A DNA stretch of 64,000 nucleotides from Jatrophihabitans cynanchi (GTDB lineage Bacteria; Actinomycetota; Actinomycetes; Mycobacteriales; Jatrophihabitantaceae), in contig NZ_CP097463.1 in assembly GCF_027247405.1 (NCBI RefSeq), positions 3,906,001 to 3,970,000 on the forward strand, given 5' to 3'. Position numbers and translations under genes: made by a program. This document shows positions 34,335 to 43,045 of this stretch, piece by piece. The notes below the pieces were generated by a model. It was given only the letters and a program-made list of their open reading frames with translations. It made no database searches and was not told the origin of the DNA. Numbering within the stretch: position 1 is the stretch's first letter; each line of letters opens with the position of its first letter.

Positions 34335-35498
34335 GTGGGGTTCGATCCGCAGAGCGAGGTCTTTCGCGTGCACGAGGGCGGCAAGCTCTCGGTGCGCAGC
34401 ACGTTGCCGCTCACCGATCGCGAGTCGCTGTCACTCGCGTACACGCCCGGCGTGGCCGAGGTGTGCACGGCGATTGCTGAGGACGTGTCGCTGGCGCGCG
34501 AGTACACGTGGCGTTCGCGGTTGGTCGCTGTCGTCAGCGACGGGACGGCCGTGCTCGGGTTGGGCAACATCGGCGCGGCGGCCGCGCTTCCGGTGATGGA
34601 GGGCAAGGTAGCGCTGTTCAGCGAGTTCGCCGGGCTGAACGCGGTGCCGATAGTGCTGAACACGACCGACCCGGACGAGATCGTCGACACCGTGGCGCGG
34701 ATCGCGCCGTCGTTCGGTGGCATCAACCTGGAGGACATCTCGGCGCCGCGGTGTTTCGAGATCGAGGCACGGTTGCGCGAGCGGCTGGACATCCCGGTGT
34801 TCCATGACGATCAACACGGCACCGCGATCGTCGTGCTCGCTGCGCTCCGCAACGCGGCCAGGATCACAGGGCGTTCGCTGGGGGAGTTGCGGGTGGTGGT
34901 GTCCGGGGCGGGCGCGGCGGGCGTCGCCTGCACGAAGATCCTGCTCGCAGCGGGGATCGGTGACATCGCGGTAGCGGACTCGCGCGGCATCCTGCACACC
35001 GGGCGGCACGGCCTCACCGCGGTCAAGGAGGAGCTGGTGCGGCTGACGAACCGTGCGGGTGTTTCCGGTTCGCTGACCGACGCTCTCGCCGGTGCGGATG
35101 TGTTCCTCGGGCTCAGCGCCGGCGCCGTGGACGAGGAGGCGGTCGCGACGATGGCACCGCACTCGGTGATCTTCGCGTTGGCCAATCCGAATCCGGAGGT
35201 CGACCCGGATGTCGCGCACCGGTATGCCGACGTCGTGGCGACCGGTCGCAGCGACTACCCGAATCAGATCAACAATGTGCTGGCGTTCCCGGGGGTTTTT
35301 GCCGGTGCGTTCGATGCGGGCGCGACGGCGATAACCGAGAATATGAAGCTTGCCGCGGCCGCTGCGCTGGGAGATGTCGTCGGCGACGCGCTCACGCCCG
35401 ACTACATCGTGCCGACGCCGTTCGACTCGCGCGTCGCGCCCGCCGTCGCTGCCGCCGTGGCCGCACAGGCGCGTACCGACGGCGTAGCTCGGGTCTGA
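34335..35498 (+). CDS. NAD(P)-dependent malic enzyme
   Basis: 387-residue prokaryotic-type malic enzyme that converts malate to pyruvate. Landmarks are LAYTPGVAEVC (catalytic Tyr region), INLEDISAPRCFEIE and DIPVFHDDQHGTAIVVLAAL (metal-binding Asp/Asp-Asp), then the Rossmann VVVSGAGAAGVAC and NPNPEVDPDVA. No phosphotransacetylase fusion is present. The GTG at 34335 gives a standard N-terminus (VGFDPQSEVFRVHEGGKL). The frame is open further upstream but unlike the family. The 131-nt upstream interval shows nothing else clear. Confidence 0.92.
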   Translation: MGFDPQSEVFRVHEGGKLSVRSTLPLTDRESLSLAYTPGVAEVCTAIAEDVSLAREYTWRSRLVAVVSDGTAVLGLGNIGAAAALPVMEGKVALFSEFAGLNAVPIVLNTTDPDEIVDTVARIAPSFGGINLEDISAPRCFEIEARLRERLDIPVFHDDQHGTAIVVLAALRNAARITGRSLGELRVVVSGAGAAGVACTKILLAAGIGDIAVADSRGILHTGRHGLTAVKEELVRLTNRAGVSGSLTDALAGADVFLGLSAGAVDEEAVATMAPHSVIFALANPNPEVDPDVAHRYADVVATGRSDYPNQINNVLAFPGVFAGAFDAGATAITENMKLAAAAALGDVVGDALTPDYIVPTPFDSRVAPAVAAAVAAQARTDGVARV

Positions 35499-35502
35499 GC
35501 CG

Positions 35503-35859
35503 ATGGGAACGGACGACGTGCGTGCCGCGGTGCTGGAGCATGTCGCCGCGTTCAATTCGTGGGACACCGGCCGGCTTCTGCAGGGCTTCACCCCCGATGC
35601 GGTGTGGGTGACCGGGCAGGATCACTTCGCCGGACGCGGCGAGCTGTCGTCGTTGTTCGATGCCGGGCTGTGGGAGCTCGCGCCGCACCTGGACGTGCTC
35701 GGGCTGGTGTGCGCGGATCGGGACGCTGCCGCGCAGTTGCACGAGCGATTGACTGTCGACGGCGAGGTGCGCGAGTTCGACATCGCCGTCTTCTTCCAGC
35801 TGGACGGTGGCCTGATCACCCGCGCCAAGGTGTACCGCGAAGGCAGCGCCGACCTCTGA
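35503..35859 (+). CDS. SnoaL-like/NTF2-family protein
   Basis: 118 residues with a cone-like NTF2 fold: helix DDVRAAVLEHVAAFNSWDTGRLLQGFTPDAVWV, TGQDHFAGRGELSSLFDAG, and a C-terminal sheet ending FFQLDGGLITRAKVYREGSADL. It starts 4 nt after the malic enzyme stop, so it is co-transcribed. Family members range from isomerases to ligand-binding proteins, and a specific role is unknown. Confidence 0.75.
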   Translation: MGTDDVRAAVLEHVAAFNSWDTGRLLQGFTPDAVWVTGQDHFAGRGELSSLFDAGLWELAPHLDVLGLVCADRDAAAQLHERLTVDGEVREFDIAVFFQLDGGLITRAKVYREGSADL

Positions 35860-35877
35860 TCTCAGTGCGGCCGATCG

Positions 35878-36573
35878 TCAGAACGGTGGCGCTTCGTCGT
35901 TCGGGTCGGGTCCGGTATTGGTTGTCTCTGCCGGTGGTGGTTCGGGGACGGGTAGTTCGGGTGGCCGGTACTGGTAGTGGTGTCTGGTGGCGCTGGTCCA
36001 GTGGTAGCTGCCGTCGGGGGTTCGGGTGAGGGTCCAGCCGGCGTGATGCTTCAGGTCATGGTGCCGTTTGCATAACGGTTCGAGGTTGACGGCGCTGGTC
36101 GCACCGTCGGGCCATGGGAGCCGGTGATCGAGTTCGCAGGTGTGGGCGCGGCGTCGGCAGCCGGGCATGATGCAGTGTTGGTCGCGGGTGATGACGTGTC
36201 GGGCGATCGTCACGGTGGGCTGGTACTGGTCGGTGGTCAGGCTGCTGTCGATCACCGGCCCGGTGGGCACTGTGGATGCTGCGGGCGCGTGCGGGCAGGC
36301 TTGGTCGAGGAGCCGCCCGGTGCTGTCGACGGGCCAGTAGAAGCGCTTGGCGCCGGGTTGGGTGGCGACGCGTCGGGCGATGTCGGCGGGGACGGGTTCG
36401 CCGTTCAGGTAGCCGGGTTGGTTGTCGGCACCGGTGAGGGTGCTGGCGGCGAGGGTGACGTTCACCGTCGGCCTGAGTCCGTGCTGGGCGGGTAGTCCGG
36501 GCATGGCCAGGGCTGCCGCGCAGATCTCCACCAGTGCGTCGGCGCGGCGTTGGTCGGCGGTGCGCTGGTCTTC
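35878..36573 (-). pseudogene. DUF222/HNH endonuclease, C-terminal part (split by IS256)
   Basis: Carries the HNH nuclease domain: CIMPGCRRRAHTCELDHRLPWPDG, NLEPLCKRHHDLKHHAGW, then a Pro-rich tail. It is the 3' part of a 13E12-like DUF222/HNH gene whose 5' part lies at 38172-38921. The codons on both sides of the inserted element join in frame at Ser-Arg within the duplicated target (AGC CGG, then GAA), which would restore a 491-residue protein. An internal ATG at 36531 could start a 217-residue fragment, but it has no upstream signals. Confidence 0.88.
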
Positions 36574-36581
36574 CCGGCTGG
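36574..36581. repeat. 8-bp target site duplication, left copy
   Basis: CCGGCTGG here is repeated exactly at 38172-38179 on the other side of the IS256-family element (a ninth flanking C is also shared). The length fits the 8-9 bp duplications made by IS256-type transposases. Confidence 0.85.
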
Positions 36582-38171
36582 GAGCCTGTCAAGTCTTCTG
36601 TGTAAGTGGTCAAGATCGTTGGGTTAGAGGCCGGCGGGGAGCCGGCCGGGGTAGGCCAGGTCGAGGGCGTTGATGGCGGCGCGCCAGCCGGTGGTGGTGG
36701 CGCCTTCGATCAGGCGGGGCGGGGCGGTGCGCTTGTTCGCCGGCTTGCCTTTGTCCTTCTCTCGCAGAGCGGCGCGCTTGTCTTCGATGTCGAGGATGGC
36801 CAGCCAGATGAGCTTGATGATGGCGTCGTCATTGGGGAACTGGCCACGGTTCTTGATGATCTTGCGGAGCTGGTAGTTCAACGACTCGATCGAGTTGGTG
36901 GTGTAGATGACCTTGCGAACCTCCAGTGGGAAGGCCAGGAACGGCACGAACCGGTCCCAGGCTCGTTCCCACGCTGCGACGGTGGCGCCGTACTTCTTGC
37001 CGAGTTCGGAGTCGGCGAACGTGGTGAGCTCGTCGAAGGCGGCGTCGGCGTTGACCGCGGTGTAGATCGGCTTGAGCGCCGCAGCGACGGCCTTGCGGTC
37101 GTTGTAGGACACGTAACGCAGCGAGGCGCGAATCAGGTGGACCACGCAGGTCTGCACCACTGTCTGCGGCCAGGTCGACTCGACCGCCTCTGGCAGCCCG
37201 ACCAGGCCGTCGCAGCAGGCGATCAGCACGTCGCGCACTCCGCGGTTGCGCAGCTCGCCGAGCACCTGGTTCCAGAACCGAGCGCCTTCTTGCTGCTGAA
37301 CCCACAAGCCCAGCACGTGCTTCACGCCGTCGGTATCGACGCCGATCACCACGTGACAGGCCTTGTTGCGCACTACGTTCTGGTCGCGGACCTTCACCAC
37401 CAGGGCGTCGATGAAGATCACCGGATAGACCGCGTCCAGGGGACGGGTCTGCCAGGCCTTGACCTCTTCGAGGACCTCGTCGGTGATCTTGGAGATCGTG
37501 TCATGGGACAGCTCGGTGCCATAGACCCGCTGCAGGTGGTGGCCGATGTCGCGCACCGTCATCCCACCGGCATAGAGGCTGATGATCATGTCCGACAGGC
37601 CGCCGAGGCGGCGGGTCCCCTTCGGTACCAGCCGGGGCGTGAAGCTGCCGACCCGATCCCGCGGCGTGTCCAGATCGACCGGCCCGACCTCGGTCAACAA
37701 CGTCTTCGGCGTCGACCCGTTACGGGAGTTGCCAGACCCGGCCCCGGCCGGGTCACCACGCTCGTAGCCCAAGTGATCGGTGAGCTCGGCCTCGAGTCCA
37801 CGCTCGAGCACCGCCTTGATCATCTCCGGCAGGAACCCGCCGTCGCCGGTCAACGCGACACCGTCGTCACCGACCTTCGACATCAGATCGTCCAGCCAGC
37901 CCTGCCCGGCCATCTCGGCCACCAGCTTGCGCGCCGCCACCCGCGCCGGTGGCACCGGCTCGTCCTTGCGGCTGCGCTTGGCCATGTCCTCCAGTGTCGC
38001 CGACACCAGCTGATCGGCCACCGCCGACGGCACCTCGTTCACCGCAGCGGCCCGGCCGCCCGGCATCATCGTGATCGTCATGATCGTGTTCTCCGATCTG
38101 TGCGACAGCTCCCGCAGGAGCCTCCCGCACGGGGTTAGCTCAACCCCTCACACAGACCATCTGACACGCCC
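36582..38171 (-). mobile_element. complete IS256-family insertion sequence, 1590 bp
   Basis: The element is bounded by imperfect inverted repeats of about 25 bp. The left end begins GAGCCTGTCAAGTCTTCTG and the right end, read inward, begins GGGCGTGTCAGATGGTCTG; they agree at 18 of 25 positions. It holds one transposase gene and is flanked by an exact 8-bp duplication. It interrupts a DUF222/HNH gene. Perfect duplication and an undamaged host frame indicate a recent insertion. Confidence 0.88.
36624..38081 (-). CDS. IS256-family transposase
   Basis: 485-residue mutator-type DDE transposase. The family signature lies in the middle: IFIDALVVKVRDQNVVRNKACHVVIGVDTDG (first Asp), DVLIACCDGLVGLPEAVESTWPQTVVQTCVVHLIR (second Asp and the C/H box), and YTTNSIESLNYQLRKIIKNRGQFPNDDA (Glu). 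The frame is intact. Two close starts are possible (ATG 38081 or ATG 38069). Confidence 0.93.
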   Translation of the reverse strand: MTITMMPGGRAAAVNEVPSAVADQLVSATLEDMAKRSRKDEPVPPARVAARKLVAEMAGQGWLDDLMSKVGDDGVALTGDGGFLPEMIKAVLERGLEAELTDHLGYERGDPAGAGSGNSRNGSTPKTLLTEVGPVDLDTPRDRVGSFTPRLVPKGTRRLGGLSDMIISLYAGGMTVRDIGHHLQRVYGTELSHDTISKITDEVLEEVKAWQTRPLDAVYPVIFIDALVVKVRDQNVVRNKACHVVIGVDTDGVKHVLGLWVQQQEGARFWNQVLGELRNRGVRDVLIACCDGLVGLPEAVESTWPQTVVQTCVVHLIRASLRYVSYNDRKAVAAALKPIYTAVNADAAFDELTTFADSELGKKYGATVAAWERAWDRFVPFLAFPLEVRKVIYTTNSIESLNYQLRKIIKNRGQFPNDDAIIKLIWLAILDIEDKRAALREKDKGKPANKRTAPPRLIEGATTTGWRAAINALDLAYPGRLPAGL

Positions 38172-38921
38172 CCGGCTGGTTCTCGAGCCCCAAGCGGTGA
38201 CGGCGGTCCAGACGGTTTCGATGCCGTCGGCCGGCGCGAACAGGGTCAACCACCCCATCCCGTCCTCCACCTGCTGTTTGCGCACGTGGCGTTGCGCGGC
38301 CGCCTGGCGGTGTTTCTCGCTCTGGGTCTTCGCGTCGTGCCTGGCGATGGCGCGGCGGACGGCGGCGCGGAACTCACCGGGTGTCTGACCCGGCGCCCGC
38401 TTCAGGACTTGTGCCTGGACTTTCGCGACCACCGGATCGGGCAGCTCGATGGTGGCGGTGGCCAGGATGCGGGCGTGCACCGCGGACAGGTGCCCGGCAC
38501 GCAGCAGGTCGAACGTGTCCCACAGGCGCGACGTCAACTCGGCCGCGCAGTCGAGGCGGTCCTGGCTGGTGGCCGGCGCCAGATGCAACGCCAGCGCCGC
38601 CTCGTCGCGCAGGAACGCCGCACCGTCCGGGTCACGGCGGGCGAGCTCGGCCAGCAGCTCGGTTTGCTTGGCATCCACCAGGGCGCGCAGCCGGTCACAG
38701 GCCTGCAGGGCGTCGATCAGGCCGGTGTCCGACAGTCGGCCCGGCAGCAGCGACTCGATCGCGGTGAACACCGCACCCGAGGGTGTCAGCACGGTCGCCG
38801 CGCAGGCGACCTGGTCGGGTCGGTGCAGCACGTCCGACGCGGTCGGTAGTGGGGTGCACTGGGCGGGGTCGACCAGGTCGACGGTGGTCCCGTCGATCTG
38901 GATCTGATCGGATTCGCCCAT
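38172..38921 (-). pseudogene. DUF222/HNH endonuclease, N-terminal part (split by IS256)
   Basis: The DUF222 domain (about residues 35-250) with IDALQACDRLRALVDAKQTELLAELARRD, LHLAPATSQDRLDCAAEL and AVHARILATATIELPDPVVAKV is truncated by the element. The interrupted frame reads 8 codons into the IS and stops at 38148. The start ATG 38921 is favoured by TAGAAT (minus 38934-38929) exactly 7 nt upstream, so the promoter of the broken gene is still present. DUF222/HNH genes (13E12 family) are multicopy in actinobacteria and can act as integration targets. Confidence 0.85.
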
Positions 38922-38934
38922 GCGTCTGATTCTA

Positions 38935-39437
38935 CAGCACAGATCTGACATGTCAATCCTTTGGGACCGACTTTCGCCTTATTTTATCGACTGATCCCGA
39001 CAGAAGGAGAACGTCCGGAGCGGATGCAAACCACCAGCCAAAGGCGACCCGGCAGCGCAAGCCAAGCCGCACAGAGCCCCTCGTCGGTGCGCACTTCGAC
39101 GGAGAGCAACCAGGAGCGGTCGGCGACCCGGCAGCGGCAACCGACCGAGAGCCGGTCCCGTTCGCCGGTGCGCACTTCGACCTACTGCAACCCGAGCGAG
39201 AGGCGACCCAGCAACGCAACTCTTCCGGGCGCCAACTCCTCGTCGCCGCGTCTTTCACGGAGCGCACCCACGAGCGGTCGGCGACCCGGCAGCGGCAACC
39301 CATCCGACCTGCGAGCCGGCCGTGCTCAACAACGAGGCAACAGAACCAGCAGCGGCCCGCGACTGCCGCAGCTCGAAACGGGTCATGAACCGTCTCAGGC
39401 GCTGGCGCACGAGGCGCTCCAGGTCTTCAATGGCGGT
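38935..39437. other. non-coding interval carrying degenerate tandem repeats
   Basis: About 500 bp with no convincing gene. It is AT-richer just before the repeats (38945-39000) and then holds the ~79-bp array described separately. A plus-strand frame stays open throughout but has a low-complexity Ser/Arg/Gln composition typical of chance open frames in GC-rich DNA. Confidence 0.6.
39043..39310. repeat. ~79-bp imperfect tandem repeat, about 3.5 units
   Basis: GGCGACCC recurs at 39043, 39122, 39202 and 39280 (periods 79, 80 and 78). Each copy is followed by a GCAGCG(G)CAA-like string, and in the first two by GGTGCGCACTTCGAC about 40 bp later; units 1, 3 and 4 are preceded by GAGCGG(T)C-like bases. 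Divergence between units is about 20-35 per cent. Neither neighbour explains it. Confidence 0.75.
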
Positions 39438-39674
39438 GTGCAACTGCGATGGCGGGCATGGATGCGCGGCTGGACGGCGGCTGTCGTACTCGCGGCCGTG
39501 GCGTGCGTGACACTCGTCGTGCTGATTATGAGTCGCGATGCCTCAGCTGGGGCGCGTCAGACGAACCGCTACACCGATTTCCTCGACGGTCCGTCTTCCG
39601 GCTCGTCGCAGTGCACGGCGCCGCCGGCCGACAGACACGGCGGCTGGACCTGCTACGAGAGCCCTGCACCCTGA
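39438..39674 (+). CDS. possible small single-pass membrane protein
   Basis: About 78 residues from a GTG at 39438. One strongly hydrophobic segment (TAAVVLAAVACVTLVVLIM) is preceded by basic residues (LRWRAWMRGW) and followed by a short polar domain with two Cys (SSQCTAPP, GWTCYESP). The frame stays open upstream for 480 bp into the repeat region, so the start is uncertain. I do not recognise a family, and it may not be expressed. Confidence 0.35.
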   Translation: MQLRWRAWMRGWTAAVVLAAVACVTLVVLIMSRDASAGARQTNRYTDFLDGPSSGSSQCTAPPADRHGGWTCYESPAP

Positions 39675-39753
39675 TCGGTGGCACACCGCGGCGCTGCATG
39701 CCGGTCGCCGGTCATGCGGCACTTCCGCCCACCGGCGGGCCGGGCGCCGGGAG

Positions 39754-41193
39754 CTATGCCACGACGAGCTGGCGGTGCGGTGCGCCGGAGCGATCCAGTT
39801 GCGCCCACACGCCGGCGAGCCGGCGCACGGCCTCGTTCAGCCGCTCGACCGGCAGCGAGTAGGGCAGCCGCAGGAACCGCTCGAGCGTCCCGTCGACGCC
39901 GAAGCGTGAGCCGGGGACGATGGCGACCCCCGCCGGCAGCGCCATCAGCGTCAGCGGTGTCGACAGCGGCGCGTCCAGCTCGAGCCACAGCGACAGCCCA
40001 CCCCGCGGCACGTTGGTGCGCCACTGCGGCAGCTCACGCGCGAGCGCGGCGACGAGCGCGTCGCGCTGTGGCCGCAGCTCGGCCAACCGCGTCGCGAAGA
40101 TCTCGTCCAGGCGGCCGAACAGTTCCGCGGCGACGAGCTGGTCGAGCACCGCGCCGCCGAGGTCGATCGACGCGCGCAACGCGGCCAGCCGCGAGATCAC
40201 CTCGGCTGAGGCGCGGATCCAGCCGATTCGCAGCCCACCCCACACCGGCTTGGACAGCGAGCCGATGCAGATGACGGACGGGTCTATCGCCGCGCAGGGC
40301 CGCTCGTCCGGCTCGAACCCGAGCCCGACGAAGGACTCGTCGATGACGACCGTCGTGCCGGTCTGGCGCGCGGTGCGCAACACAGCTCGGCGCGCGTCGG
40401 CGTCCATGAGCGCGCCGGTCGGGTTGTGGAAGTCGGGGATCAGGTAGGCGAGTCGGGGTGCGGTCTGGCGCAGCGTCGCGGTCACCTGGTCGATCTGCCA
40501 GCCCGCGCCGCCGGCGAGCGGAACCGGCACCACCCGCGCGCCGTTCGCCCGGATCGCATCCAGTGCGCCCGGGTAGGCGGGCAGGTCGGTGAGCACCCGG
40601 TCACCGGGGCCGGCGATAAGGCGTAGCAGCAGGTCGAGACTGTGCAGCGCGCCACTGGTGATCAGCACCTGGTCCGCGGACGTCGGGACGCCGCGGCCGG
40701 TGAACCGGTCCGCGACCGCCACACGTAGCACCGCCAGCCCGGCCGGGTCGTACCCGTCGGCGCGGGTGTACGGGCCGAGCGCGTCGGCCGCTGCGGCAAT
40801 GGCCGGCGCGAGCACGCCCGGCGGCGCCGGCAGCGCAGCGCAGGACAGGTCGATCATGTCGTCGGCGGCGTCCGAACTGACCCAACGGGCCAGCGACGGG
40901 CGCGGGTGCGAGCCGGCCGGCAGGGTCACGTAGCTACCCGACCCGGTGCGACTGGCGAGGTACCCGCGCGAGCGCAGCGCGTCGTAGGCCGCGGTCACCG
41001 TCGCCCGGCTCACCTGAAGTGCGACGGCGAGCTCACGCTCGGACGGCAGCCTGGTCTCGGTGACCACTCGCCCGTCCAGCACGAGCGCGGTCACCGCGTC
41101 GCTGAGTGCCGAGTACACCGGTCCGGGCAGGGCGCGCAGGTCCGGCAGCAGGGCGGCCAGGGCGCGGCCGCCGAGGCGCGATACGGGAGCCAT
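39754..41193 (-). CDS. MocR-type GntR/aminotransferase transcription regulator
   Basis: 479 residues. A GntR winged helix (GPVYSALSDAVTALVLDGRV, RLPSERELAVALQVSRATVTAAYDALRSRGYL) is joined to a fold-type I aminotransferase domain with the PLP Lys in CIGSLSKPVWGGLRIGW and FHNPTGALM. MocR regulators use PLP or an amino compound as effector. It diverges from a YczE-like membrane gene, the same pairing as yczR/yczE in Bacillus and relatives, so it probably controls that gene. The ATG at 41193 has CACGAT 6 nt upstream. Confidence 0.9.
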   Translation of the reverse strand: MAPVSRLGGRALAALLPDLRALPGPVYSALSDAVTALVLDGRVVTETRLPSERELAVALQVSRATVTAAYDALRSRGYLASRTGSGSYVTLPAGSHPRPSLARWVSSDAADDMIDLSCAALPAPPGVLAPAIAAAADALGPYTRADGYDPAGLAVLRVAVADRFTGRGVPTSADQVLITSGALHSLDLLLRLIAGPGDRVLTDLPAYPGALDAIRANGARVVPVPLAGGAGWQIDQVTATLRQTAPRLAYLIPDFHNPTGALMDADARRAVLRTARQTGTTVVIDESFVGLGFEPDERPCAAIDPSVICIGSLSKPVWGGLRIGWIRASAEVISRLAALRASIDLGGAVLDQLVAAELFGRLDEIFATRLAELRPQRDALVAALARELPQWRTNVPRGGLSLWLELDAPLSTPLTLMALPAGVAIVPGSRFGVDGTLERFLRLPYSLPVERLNEAVRRLAGVWAQLDRSGAPHRQLVVA

Positions 41194-41290
41194 GCAGCCA
41201 TCGTGCCACACAATGGTCTGGTCGCAGCCTGGCCACTGCCTCGCAATTGGACGGTGGAATTCGATAGACCGGACCGGCAGACTGGCGGAC

Positions 41291-41995
41291 GTGACCCGAG
41301 ATGGACTGCTGCGGCGGCTGGTGCAGCTCTATATTGGCCTGCTGATCTACGGTCTGGCCGGCGCGCTGCAGGTACGCTCCGGGCTCGGCCTGGACCCGTG
41401 GGACGTCTTCCACCAGGGCCTGTCCAAGCACATCGGGCTGGCCATCGGTACCACCTTGATCCTGGTCGGAGCGGCCGTGCTGCTGCTGTGGATCCCGCTG
41501 CGGCAGTTGCCCGGCCTGGGCACGCTGAGCAACGTGGTCCTGATCGGCGTCTCGATGAACGCCTCGCTCGCCTGGCTGCCGCACGTGCACGCAATGGTCT
41601 GGCGCATCGCCGACATGGTTATCGGCATCGTGCTGTGCGGCGTCGCGACCGGCATGTACATCGGCGCCCACTTCGGGCCGGGTCCGCGCGACGGCCTGAT
41701 GACCGGGCTGGCACGCCGCACCGGCCGCTCGATCCGGCTGACCCGGACCTGCCTGGAAGTGACCGTGCTCGCGGTCGGCTGGCTGCTCGGCGGCACGGTC
41801 GGCATCGGCACCGTGCTGTTCGCCGCCAGCATCGGCCCGCTGGCTCAGCTGTTCATGCGGATCTTCGACACGAAGATCAGTCGAGATCGTCGTCCGAACG
41901 GGCCAGCCAGGTGGCGAACCGGTCGACGGCCACCTCGAACTCCGGGTGCAGATCCACGAACGTCTGCAGCCGCTCACCCAGCCATTCCAGGCTGA
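41291..41995 (+). CDS. YczE/YitT-like integral membrane protein
   Basis: 234 residues. Five or so helices (RLVQLYIGLLIYGLAGALQV, IGTTLILVGAAVLLLWIPL, LSNVVLIGVSMNASLAW, MVIGIVLCGVATGMYIGAHF, LEVTVLAVGWLLGGTVGIG) end near residue 195. The GPGPRDGLMTGLARR loop is a hallmark of YczE. The last ~40 residues are Arg/Pro-rich, unlike the family, and lie antisense to the conserved DUF6104 gene, so the natural stop may have been lost. GTG 41291 has CAGACT 7 nt upstream. Likely regulated by the divergent MocR protein. Function unknown. Confidence 0.85.
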   Translation: MTRDGLLRRLVQLYIGLLIYGLAGALQVRSGLGLDPWDVFHQGLSKHIGLAIGTTLILVGAAVLLLWIPLRQLPGLGTLSNVVLIGVSMNASLAWLPHVHAMVWRIADMVIGIVLCGVATGMYIGAHFGPGPRDGLMTGLARRTGRSIRLTRTCLEVTVLAVGWLLGGTVGIGTVLFAASIGPLAQLFMRIFDTKISRDRRPNGPARWRTGRRPPRTPGADPRTSAAAHPAIPG

Positions 41996-42053
41996 CCCGC
42001 TCCGCGCCCCTGCGCTCGGTCAGCTCCTCGATGCCGCGGTCGGTGAAGTACAT
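41877..42053 (-). CDS. DUF6104 family small protein
   Basis: 58 residues beginning MYFTDRGIEELTERRGAERV and containing WLGERLQTFVDLHPEFEV and an acidic tail ending ARSDDDLD. This is the pattern of the short actinobacterial DUF6104 family, which commonly sits near kgd. GAGGA lies ~7 nt before the ATG. It starts 2 nt after the Gfo/Idh stop, so kgd, the oxidoreductase and this gene form one unit. Its coding strand overlaps the 3' end of the YczE-like gene by 119 bp. Confidence 0.82.
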   Translation of the reverse strand: MYFTDRGIEELTERRGAERVSLEWLGERLQTFVDLHPEFEVAVDRFATWLARSDDDLD

Positions 42054-42055
42054 GC

Positions 42056-43042
42056 CTAATCCTCGTCAGCGTCATAACGCACGCCGAGTCGGCGGCGTGC
42101 GTCGTCGAGTATCTCCAGCACGCCGATCGTGTCCTCGAGCGGGGCGAGCAGGCTCTCGGTGGCGCCGGCGTGCAGGCACGACTCGACCTCGGCGATCTCC
42201 CAGTTGAACCCGTTGCCCTGCACCGGCGCGCCGGTGATCATCCGCTCGCCGGCGGCCGTGTGCACGGTCAGCGCGGTCGGGTGGTGCATGCGTCCTTCGA
42301 AGCGCACCCAGCCCGACGTCCCGGTCAGCAGCGCGGCGTAGGGGCTCTCGCTGATCGCGCTGCAGTACACCTGCGCGACCCGTCCGTCGTCGTAGCCCAG
42401 TTGCAGCGCCGCGGTCAGGTCGACGCCGGTCCGGCCGCGCGACCCGGCGACGTACACGCCGGCCGGGCGGCCGAGCAGCAGCCAGGCCAGGGTCACCGGG
42501 TAGACGCCGAGGTCGAGCAGCGCGCCGCCGCCGGCCGCGGGGTCGAACAGCCGCACGTCGCGGTCCGGGTCGAACGTCTTGGACAGGTCCGCCCGCAGCC
42601 CGACGACCTCACCCAGCTCGCCGGCGCGAACCAGCTCGGTTACCTGCCGGATCAGCGGATGCACCCGCATCCACATCGCCTCCATGCAGAACAAGCCGCG
42701 TTCGCGAGCCTCGGCCACGACCTCGCGTGCCTGCCGGGCGTTGAGCGTGAACGCCTTCTCGACGAGCACCGGCTTGCCCGCGCGCAGCGCCAGCAGCGCC
42801 TGCTCGTGGTGCTGCGCATGCGTGGTCGCGATGTAGACGACGTCGACGTCCTCGTCCTCGACCAGCTCTCGGTACGAGCCGTACGAGCGGGGGACACCGA
42901 GCCGGCCGGCGAACGCCGCTGCCCGGCCGCCGTCGCGCGCCGCCACCGCGGCGATGGCGCTGCCCGGCGCGGCGAGCAGGTCGCTGCCGAACTTCGCCGC
43001 AATGCCGCCGGCGCCGAGGATGCCCCAGCGGATCGGTGCCAT
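42056..43042 (-). CDS. Gfo/Idh/MocA-family oxidoreductase
   Basis: 328 residues. N-terminal Rossmann domain (IRWGILGAGGIAAKFGSDLL, VYIATTHAQHHEQALLALRAGKPVLVEKAF, containing the EKP-like signature as VEKAF) and a C-terminal domain with FDPAAGGGALLDLGVYPVTLAWLLLG. Such enzymes oxidise sugars, inositols or dihydrodiols with NAD(P). It starts 3 nt after the kgd stop. The substrate is unknown. Confidence 0.88.
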   Translation of the reverse strand: MAPIRWGILGAGGIAAKFGSDLLAAPGSAIAAVAARDGGRAAAFAGRLGVPRSYGSYRELVEDEDVDVVYIATTHAQHHEQALLALRAGKPVLVEKAFTLNARQAREVVAEARERGLFCMEAMWMRVHPLIRQVTELVRAGELGEVVGLRADLSKTFDPDRDVRLFDPAAGGGALLDLGVYPVTLAWLLLGRPAGVYVAGSRGRTGVDLTAALQLGYDDGRVAQVYCSAISESPYAALLTGTSGWVRFEGRMHHPTALTVHTAAGERMITGAPVQGNGFNWEIAEVESCLHAGATESLLAPLEDTIGVLEILDDARRRLGVRYDADED

Positions 43043-43045
43043 CGC

